A DNA stretch of 8,649 nt, taken from assembly GCA_944393345.1 (NCBI GenBank), contig CALXZW010000055.1:1-8649 (forward strand). Reading direction: 5' to 3'. The notes under the pieces are model-generated. The model did not search any database. It was given only the letters and a program-made list of their open reading frames with translations, and was not told where the DNA came from. Position 1 is the stretch's first letter, and the number at the start of each line of letters is the position of its first letter. Shown piece by piece: positions 1 to 4,950 of this stretch. The stretch comes from an uncultured Clostridia bacterium. Its GTDB lineage: Bacteria > Bacillota > Clostridia > TANB77 > CAG-508. The position numbers and the translations under genes were made by a program.

Positions 1-335
1 ACATATTCTTTCATTGTATATACTTTTCCTTCTAAACTTGGATACATTGCTAATACATCTCTCTTATGTCTTGAGGTGGCACACAAAACTAAATCCATTT
101 CTTTGATTTTTGAGTTTCTGATATTTGTTGCTCTATGGTTACTTAAATCTATTCCGTATTCATCCATCATTACTGTTTTTGCTTCCCATGTTGATACTTC
201 TCCATCATATGCATATACTCCACTAGAATATACTTCTACATTTTCTATTTTTCTTTCTTTTAGTTTCTTTTTTAGTAGTTTCTCTGCCATGGCACTTCTA
301 CATATATTTCCTGTACATATGAACATTATTTTCAT
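1..335 (-). CDS. Low-molecular-weight protein tyrosine phosphatase, 3' end outside the window
   Basis: Partial gene; 111 complete codons are visible and the C-terminus lies beyond position 1. The N-terminus MKIMFICTGNICRS carries the family signature CX5R: nucleophile Cys7, P-loop through Arg13, then Ser14. A typical Rossmann-like LMW-PTP body follows, with SSGV near residue 37 and DLVLCATSRHKRDV near residues 81-94. The catalytic Asp of the usual DP motif would lie outside the window. In the family, Cys7 attacks a phosphate monoester and Arg13 binds the phosphate. The residue equivalent to Thr11 of Bacillus YwlE (a protein-arginine phosphatase) is Ile here, which favours phosphotyrosine. The start is set by AGGAGG at 345-350, nine bases before ATG. 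The gene lies 42 bp after the frameshifted unknown gene and no separate promoter is obvious. An arsenate-reductase-like relative cannot be excluded from the visible part. Confidence 0.9.
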   Translation of the reverse strand, partial: MKIMFICTGNICRSAMAEKLLKKKLKERKIENVEVYSSGVYAYDGEVSTWEAKTVMMDEYGIDLSNHRATNIRNSKIKEMDLVLCATSRHKRDVLAMYPSLEGKVYTMKEY

Positions 336-377
336 TTTGCTTTTCCTCCTAATTTTAAATCTCCACTTATCAAATTT

Positions 378-1015
378 TTATAGAGTTAAATTACTTTGTT
401 TCTCATTTTCAGCACATTCATCTAACATGGAATGAATTTCTTCAAGATTTCCAACAATTTCCGTTCTATGTTGTTCAAACCAGTCAGGTTCAAATGCATG
501 TCTGTATCTTTCATATGTATGTTTTAGAGATTTATCTATTTTTAAGTTTAAATTTTTCCAAGAATTTGAAGGATTCATTGTGATAGAATCATATTTTTGT
601 TCAGAATTATTTGTTCCTATAAATTGATCTTGTCTAATAGTATCTCTTAATTTACATTTATTTAATAATTTATCAGCACATAATGTTTCTTGGCAATAAC
701 CAGGTGAACTATAAGAATTTTTTCCTTCTGGAAGTATTAATTTTTCTTTTAATCCCTTACATGTTTCAGGAATTTCACTTATTTGTAATGATAAAATTCT
801 ATTCATAATATTATTTTCATCATAAGTATTTATTCCTTCTTCTAGGCCTAAATTATCTTCCTGAAAATCGTCTAAAACTATTTTTCCATTTTAAATGATA
901 ATCTTAACATTTCTGTAATATCTGCATCATATTGTTTTTCTGATATAATTGCTTCTATCTCTTTTCCATATTTTGAAAAGGGATTGTATTTATATTTTTC
1001 TTGTAAAGTTTCCAA
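378..1015 (-). pseudogene. Unrecognised gene split by a one-base frameshift
   Basis: Two adjacent frames read as one broken gene. The N-terminal part starts at TTG 1015, six bases after GAGGTG (GTG at 1024 is an alternative in-frame start). It runs 45 codons to a TAG at 878-880. The C-terminal part is open from 890 to the TAA at 378-380, but its first ATG (806) has no ribosome binding site. The frames rejoin if one A is added to the A run near 892-896, giving LSFKNGKIVLDDFQEDN and an intact protein of about 212 residues. The reconstructed product is charged and soluble, with three cysteines in a YCQETLCADKLLNKC stretch and an acidic helical tail. I do not recognise the family and assign no function. 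The gene follows repeat copy R3 and precedes the phosphatase gene. A sequencing error in the homopolymer would turn it back into an ordinary gene. Confidence 0.65.
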
Positions 1016-1061
1016 ACTAAGCACCTCTTTATTTATTTCTTTAAACTATTTCTCTATATTA

Positions 1062-1088
1062 TTTATAATATTTTTTTATTTTTATCAA
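1062..1088 (-). promoter_or_regulatory. Weak candidate promoter of the frameshifted gene
   Basis: TTGATA (1088-1083) and TATAAA (1067-1062) are separated by only 15 bp, so this is a poor match, although the surrounding DNA is extremely A+T-rich. It lies between repeat copy R3 and the GAGGTG ribosome binding site of the frameshifted gene, the place expected from the layout of the neighbouring units. Confidence 0.3.
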
Positions 1089-1100
1089 TAGCTTTTTATG

Positions 1101-1190
1101 ATTTTTTCATGCCTCCATTTTTCATAGGAACCGACATTTATATTCCTTCTGGTTGATTTCAAAATAGACCATTACTCTAATTTTTTTCTA
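1101..1190 (-). repeat. Repeat copy R3, with a degenerate ZIP-transporter start
   Basis: This stretch aligns without gaps to 3372-3461; counting by hand gives about 75 matches in 90 bases. On the minus strand it begins at the stop codon of the ATPase gene at 1188. It then carries a GTCTA block followed by CAACCAGAAGGAATAT. Its translation gives NQPEGI, a stop, then SVPMKNGGMKKS and another stop, a decayed version of the ZIP fragment at 3127-3426. It is therefore a remnant and not a coding gene. Confidence 0.8.
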
Positions 1191-2465
1191 TGGCCTTAAT
1201 GCTGTAATTGGTACAATATAAATTCCCGTTTCTGGATCTTTTGCAATAACATCTGTATATCCAACTATAACACACATGAACTTTGGTTTTTTTACCATAT
1301 TATTATAGAAACTCATTAAACTTTTTTTCGCGTTATCAACTTCATTGAATCCTAATTTTATTTCGACTGCTGCGTATTCTCCATCACTAAATTCTAAAAT
1401 CGAATCAACTTCTAATCCTGTAACATTATCTCTAAAGTGATATAATTTGCCTCCTAAATATTCTATATAAACTCTTAAATCCCTTTCAACTAATGCTTCA
1501 AACATAAATCCAAATGTCTTTAAATCATTTATTAATTTTTCTTTTGTTAAATCTAAACAGCTACATGCAAGTGATGGATCAGTAAAATGCCTTTTAACTG
1601 ATTTCCCTAATCTATTTGGTGACCTATAATTTTCACTATATGCATTTTGATTTTCTATTATATGAAGCCTATTCAAAACATCTAAATAATCATCAATAGT
1701 AATTCTACTTTCAATAGTTTCTTTCTCATTAGCATACTCTCCAATATCTTTTAGCAATGTATTTTTATTAGCAATACTTGATTCATTTCTTGCTAAACTT
1801 TTAAGTAGCATTGTCATTTTATTTTTATCTCTTTTTTTGTCATCATTAATATCACTATCAAGAATTGCATCAATATAACTTTTAGGTAATATTCTAGCTT
1901 TATCTTCTGGCATTTTAATATTTGAAGGCCAACCTCCACGAATTATTAGATTTGCTAATTCTTGTAATGTAATTTTATCATTTAATTCATTTTTCAATGT
2001 ACCATTTAACATATCTTTTATAGATACTTTACCTGTAGAATCTCCAGATTCATAAAGTGACATTGTATGCATTTGTATTTTCCCAATTCTACCCGCCCCA
2101 GAATGATGTACTTTTTCTTTCTGCTTTTCATCTGTTAATTTTGTAGAACATGTTAAAATATAATTTCCTTTTTTAGTAGTTTCATCACATTTTCTTCTAA
2201 CAGCATCCCATACCTCTGGAATCAGATTCCATTCGTCAATTAACTCCGGTCTTTCTTCTTCTAAAATTAAATCTAAAGATAATTTTGCTTTTTCTTGCAT
2301 TTCCTCTTTATCCAAAAGAACTACACTATTTGCATGATTCAAAGATGTCCATGTTTTTCCACACCACTTTGGTCCTTCTATACTTACTGCACCAAAGATA
2401 GATAAATATTCTTCTATCTTTTTATCAACTAATCTATCTATATATTCTTTTCTTTTCAAAGACAT
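1188..2465 (-). CDS. AAA-family ATPase with DUF4143 C-terminal domain
   Basis: A 425-residue protein of the AAA_14/DUF4143 type. Walker A is GPKWCGKT (residues 31-38) and Walker B is ELIDEW (74-79). A strand ending in ILTCST (103-108) follows, and the RGGWPS segment (176-181) matches the GG-x-P element usual in this family. The C-terminal domain keeps a nuclease-fold-like pattern, LEVDSI (351-356) and AVEIKLG (366-372), giving D354 and E368-x-K370. The start at 2465 is chosen because GAGAGGAGA lies at proper spacing; the ATG at 2501 is inside the -10 element. Family members are common in mobile and accessory DNA, and their biochemical role is mostly unproven. Sequence similarity to the second ATPase at 3475-4677 is low, so they are different subfamilies rather than a recent duplication. 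The gene has its own promoter and is followed directly by repeat R3. Confidence 0.9.
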   Translation of the reverse strand: MSLKRKEYIDRLVDKKIEEYLSIFGAVSIEGPKWCGKTWTSLNHANSVVLLDKEEMQEKAKLSLDLILEEERPELIDEWNLIPEVWDAVRRKCDETTKKGNYILTCSTKLTDEKQKEKVHHSGAGRIGKIQMHTMSLYESGDSTGKVSIKDMLNGTLKNELNDKITLQELANLIIRGGWPSNIKMPEDKARILPKSYIDAILDSDINDDKKRDKNKMTMLLKSLARNESSIANKNTLLKDIGEYANEKETIESRITIDDYLDVLNRLHIIENQNAYSENYRSPNRLGKSVKRHFTDPSLACSCLDLTKEKLINDLKTFGFMFEALVERDLRVYIEYLGGKLYHFRDNVTGLEVDSILEFSDGEYAAVEIKLGFNEVDNAKKSLMSFYNNMVKKPKFMCVIVGYTDVIAKDPETGIYIVPITALRP

Positions 2466-2491
2466 TTCATTATCTCCTCTCTTTTTACTAT

Positions 2492-2520
2492 ATTCTATCA
2501 TATATTCTATGTGTTTTCAA
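2492..2520 (-). promoter_or_regulatory. Promoter of the ATPase gene at 1188-2465
   Basis: TTGAAA (2520-2515) and TAGAAT (2497-2492) are separated by exactly 17 bp. The -10 hexamer ends about 26 bp before the chosen ATG, and the ribosome binding site lies between them. The three 23-bp direct repeats end six bases upstream of the -35 element, a position suited to an activator or repressor. Confidence 0.75.
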
Positions 2521-2526
2521 TATATA

Positions 2527-2595
2527 ATATACATTTTTTAAGTATTTTAATATACATTTTTTAATAATTTTAGTATGCATTTTTTAACAATTTTA
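2527..2595. repeat. Three tandem 23-bp direct repeats upstream of the ATPase promoter
   Basis: Units at 2527-2549, 2550-2572 and 2573-2595 have no gaps between them. Each contains ATACATTTTTTAA or the variant ATGCATTTTTTAA, and each ends in TTTTA. A 23-bp period is slightly more than two helical turns, so bound proteins would sit on nearly the same face of the DNA. They directly abut the -35 region of the gene at 1188-2465, so they look like iterated operator sites. A chance expansion of A+T-rich DNA is the alternative. Confidence 0.75.
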
Positions 2596-2629
2596 TTGGT
2601 GGTAATTCTTGTATCCAAGTTATGTGGAT

Positions 2630-2685
2630 TGCCATTTATATTCCTTCTGGTTGTTTCTGATTTAGACAGTTATAATTTTTATTAA
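2630..2685 (-). repeat. Repeat copy R2, downstream of the RhuM-like gene
   Basis: The part 2630-2653 differs from 3403-3426 (R1) by one base. The homology continues through TAGACAGTTA to the stop codon of the RhuM-like gene, with a small gap relative to R1. On the minus strand the order is stop codon, AACTGTCTA, CAACCAGAAGGAATAT, AATGGCA. The ZIP-like reading frame meets a stop after QPEGI, and the match to ZIP ends after about 25 bp. Beyond that lie unrelated bases and the 23-bp tandem repeats. Confidence 0.75.
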
Positions 2686-3008
2686 ACTTCTTGTCCACTT
2701 TCCAACCTCTTTGTTTCTTTTTCTTGTGATAAATAGTTTTTTGCTACTGTAACATCTGTTTCTAATATTTTTCCATCTGAAGCAGTTACTCTAATTTTTT
2801 GAGTAACTGTATCTGGCTCTAATTCCTCTGTTTTAAAAATATTTTGCAAATGATATGTAATATTATTTTCCACTACATTAAATAGTTTAGCCATTGATTT
2901 TTGAGTTAACCAAAAATCTTCTTCATTATATAAAACTTCTACTGATATATTTTTATTGTTCTGACTTTGATATATTATTAGATCTTTTAAATTTTCAATA
3001 TTGCTCAA
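2682..3008 (-). pseudogene. RhuM-like protein gene, internally deleted
   Basis: The product (108 residues from the TTG at 3008) begins like RhuM-family (virulence RhuM/DNA-binding) proteins: a beta strand ISVEVLYNEEDFWLTQ, then a helix-turn-helix-like segment KSMAKLFNVVENNITYHLQNIF. Full-length relatives are around 300 residues. Here the sequence runs from ASDGKILETDV straight into VAKNYLSQEKETKRLE, which resembles a segment far downstream in intact relatives, then stops. I infer an in-frame internal deletion plus loss of the C-terminus. An upstream ATG at 3041 is in frame, but AGGAGG at 3017-3022 lies downstream of it and nine bases before TTG 3008, so TTG is preferred. The gene lies between the ZIP fragment and repeat R2 and has its own promoter. 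It could still make a small DNA-binding protein. Confidence 0.7.
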
Positions 3009-3058
3009 ACTTAACAACCTCCTCGTTATTTTCAAACTCATTTTGAACTTTTGTTTGT

Positions 3059-3087
3059 GTTTTATGTCATTTAGGCTCTATTGTCAA
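3059..3087 (-). promoter_or_regulatory. Promoter of the RhuM-like gene
   Basis: A perfect TTGACA (3087-3082) is followed after 17 bp by TAAAAC (3064-3059, four of six matches). It lies in the 118-bp gap between the end of the ZIP fragment and the TTG start, and no other promoter-like pair is as good. Confidence 0.65.
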
Positions 3088-3126
3088 GAAAATTTATTAA
3101 ATTTGTATAATATATTTATAAAATTC

Positions 3127-3426
3127 TTATAACATCATTGCAAAAAGCCCTATTAAAAATCCTACTATATTCCCTACCGCTGTCATTCTACCATGATATA
3201 ACTGATTAGATTCTGGAATTAGTTCTCCTGATACTATATATAGCATTGCTCCTGCTGCAAAACTTAAACACATTGCTATAATTGTCTGTGAAATTTGACC
3301 AATAATTGCTCCTACTAAAGCTCCTATTCCCGTAGTTATTCCTGATAAAAATACATAAAAAATGACTTTGGATTTTTTCATTCCTCCATTTTTCATAGGC
3401 ACTGCCATTGATATTCCTTCTGGTTG
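3127..3426 (-). pseudogene. C-terminal half of a ZIP-family metal transporter
   Basis: Reading from 3426 gives QPEGISMAVPMKNGGMKKSK, matching the HNxPEGIxxxxP element of transmembrane segment 4 of ZIP/ZupT transporters. Three hydrophobic segments follow: VIFYVFLSGITTGIGALVGA, a segment around IIAMCLSFAAGAMLYIVS leading into GELIPES, and the C-terminal NIVGFLIGLFAMML. The N-terminal half is absent: upstream codons read into repeat sequence and an in-frame stop near 3454. The His-Asn pair before PEG has become Asn-Gln. These transporters carry Zn2+ or related divalent ions across the membrane, and half the metal path is missing, so this is not expected to function. The first ATG (3408) has no ribosome binding site. 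The break lies at the repeat found twice more in the window. Confidence 0.85.
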
Positions 3427-3461
3427 ATTCCAAAGTAGACAGTTAGTTTAGTTTTTATTAA
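3372..3461 (-). repeat. Repeat copy R1, overlapping the ZIP fragment boundary
   Basis: This is the copy with the longest ZIP continuation. On the minus strand TTTAATAAAAAC, just after the ATPase stop, leads into AACTGTCTACTTTGG and CAACCAGAAGGAATATC, then the intact ZIP frame. R3 matches it over about 90 bp and R2 over about 55-65 bp. The TGTCTAC block resembles the ends of some IS3-type elements, but no transposase is present, so that identification is only a possibility. Confidence 0.8.
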
Positions 3462-3474
3462 ATTCTATCTAAGA

Positions 3475-4677
3475 TTATTTGTTATTTAATAACCAATCGA
3501 TTATATTTATTTTCCTTATGCCATTATAGTCTGCGTCTAAATCTCTATCCATTGTTAATAAATATTTTGGATAAAAGTCTCCTGTTTTTTGTAGAGGTTT
3601 TAGCTCTCTTTCTAAAGTTTCTTCATCCCTTGTAGTTAACGATACTTGATAGTATTCTAATCCATTTTTATTTTCTGCAACAAAATCTATTTCTAAATCA
3701 TCTACTTTGCCTGTATATACTTTATAGCCTCTTCTTAACAATTCTAAATACACAATGTTTTCCAGTATATGCCCCATATCTTGACCTGCTTTTTTTCCAA
3801 GCATATGTGTTCTAAAACCCATATCAACCACATAGTATTTATATCCACTAGAAAGAACCTCTTTTCCTTTTGCATCAAACCTGTCCACTTTATATAATAA
3901 AAAAGCATCTATTAAAGCTGAAACATAATTTTCTACTGTATGATTACTCGTAGCTCTATTCATACTTGTTAGAGTATCACTTATTTTTTTAGTACTTATT
4001 GGACTTCCTATATTATTAAAAATGTATTTTATAATACTTTCTAGTAACATTTGATTATTTATATTATTTCTTTGCATTACATCTTTATATATGACTGTTG
4101 AAAACACACCATCTATATAACTTTCTATCAAATCTGGGTCTGTTTTAAATAATTCTACTGTTAGTGGTAATGATCCATATTTTAAATAATCTAACAATTT
4201 TTCTTGCTTATCTATATTTTGTTCAAATGCAGACATATATTCTTTAAATGATAGTGGCAACATTTTTATTTCTACATATCTGCCTGAAATTAAAGTTGCT
4301 AGTTCTCCTGACAATAGATATGCATTCGAACCTGTTATATATAAATCTATGTTTTTATTTATATATAAACTATCAATAGCTTTTTGAAAGTTTTCTATAC
4401 GTTGAACTTCATCAATAAAAACATAATTTTTTTTACTATTATCAATTCTCTCTTTTATATAATTGTATAATTCTATATGGTTTTCAAAATTATAATCTTG
4501 ACTCTCTAGATTTATTTGTATTATTTGTTCTTCTTGAACCCCTTGTTCTTTTAAATAGTTAATATATATGTCAAATAAAGTAGATTTGCCACATCTTCTA
4601 ATTCCTGTTACAATTTTTATTAAATCTTTATCCTTAAAATCTAAAAGTTTTTTTAAATAAGCATCTCTTTGTATCAT
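3475..4677 (-). CDS. AAA-family ATPase with DUF4143 C-terminal domain (second subfamily)
   Basis: A full-length 400-residue member of the AAA_14/DUF4143 family. Walker A is GIRRCGKST (25-33) and Walker B is YVFIDE (85-90). Next come ITGSN (114-118), SGRYVEIKMLPLSFKEY (131-147), typical of this family, and YGSLPLT (167-173) in the GG-x-P position. The C-terminal domain has LEIDFVAE (328-335) and YYQVS (342-346). Compared with the ATPase at 1188-2465, the E-x-K pair of a nuclease-like fold is replaced by Gln and Ser, as I recall for many members of this branch, so cleavage activity is doubtful. The start is ATG 4677 after AGAGGTGA. It has its own strong promoter and is followed by repeat R1. 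Such proteins occur singly in accessory DNA; their role is not established. Confidence 0.92.
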   Translation of the reverse strand: MIQRDAYLKKLLDFKDKDLIKIVTGIRRCGKSTLFDIYINYLKEQGVQEEQIIQINLESQDYNFENHIELYNYIKERIDNSKKNYVFIDEVQRIENFQKAIDSLYINKNIDLYITGSNAYLLSGELATLISGRYVEIKMLPLSFKEYMSAFEQNIDKQEKLLDYLKYGSLPLTVELFKTDPDLIESYIDGVFSTVIYKDVMQRNNINNQMLLESIIKYIFNNIGSPISTKKISDTLTSMNRATSNHTVENYVSALIDAFLLYKVDRFDAKGKEVLSSGYKYYVVDMGFRTHMLGKKAGQDMGHILENIVYLELLRRGYKVYTGKVDDLEIDFVAENKNGLEYYQVSLTTRDEETLERELKPLQKTGDFYPKYLLTMDRDLDADYNGIRKINIIDWLLNNK

Positions 4678-4696
4678 AATTAGTCACCTCTTATAT

Positions 4697-4725
4697 AGTA
4701 TACAATAATATCTACTTTTAGTCAA
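4697..4725 (-). promoter_or_regulatory. Promoter of the ATPase gene at 3475-4677
   Basis: TTGACT (4725-4720) and TATACT (4702-4697) are separated by exactly 17 bp, and an AGAGGTGA ribosome binding site follows. The first three bases of the -35 hexamer are also the last bases of the 36-bp palindrome at 4723-4758. Confidence 0.8.
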
Positions 4726-4758
4726 TGAGTATTGGAAAATTATTTCCAGTACTCATTG
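4723..4758. promoter_or_regulatory. 36-bp palindrome overlapping the ATPase -35 element
   Basis: The arms CAATGAGTATTGGAAA and TTTCCAGTACTCATTG pair along 16 bases with one mismatch (a T-G wobble in RNA) around an ATTA centre. Neither strand has a clear run of T after it, which argues against a simple terminator. Its edge forms part of the -35 hexamer, so an operator is the better reading. Confidence 0.6.
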
Positions 4759-4847
4759 TATTTACGTATTGTTAGAATTTTTTTATGTTTTTTTTGCAAT
4801 TTTGGGTAATTTAGTCTCGACGATTCCATTTTTGATAATTGTTCAAA

Positions 4848-4950
4848 GTTATTTTGTCTTATCAAAATAACTCTTGTTTTTTGTTGACTTATTTTGTTTA
4901 TTCAAAATACCTTTTGCATTGTTGTAAATTGTTTTGTCAAAATTATTAAC
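4848..4950. repeat. Series of three TTTTG...CAAAA hairpins after the recombinase gene
   Basis: The first (4848-4871) has perfect nine-base arms, GTTATTTTG and CAAAATAAC. The second (about 4889-4910) has ATTTTG and CAAAAT around a six-base loop. The third (about 4920-4948) is less regular, has the same TTTTG and CAAAA inner arms and overlaps the recombinase stop codon. They may act together as a terminator or be recombinase-binding DNA. Between 4759 and 4847 I see only A+T-rich DNA. Confidence 0.5.

Noticed and set aside
76..435. 119-residue plus-strand frame at the left edge
   Set aside because: It is antisense to the phosphatase gene, is rich in Phe/Ser as expected from the complement of A-rich codons, and has no ribosome binding site.
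892..900. Programmed -1 frameshift at TTTAAAA in the unknown gene
   Set aside because: The heptamer is not in the frame needed for tandem slippage (zero frame reads TTT AAA), so a simple one-base deletion is more likely.
2527..2595. Short CRISPR array
   Set aside because: The 23-bp units are directly contiguous with no spacers between them and no cas gene is present.
3206..3433. 75-residue minus-strand frame overlapping the ZIP fragment
   Set aside because: It is a shifted frame of the ZIP fragment with no ribosome binding site, and the overlapping frame gives convincing ZIP motifs.
1101..3461. Integron attC sites
   Set aside because: The repeats do not form the required long imperfect hairpin and there is no tyrosine integrase.
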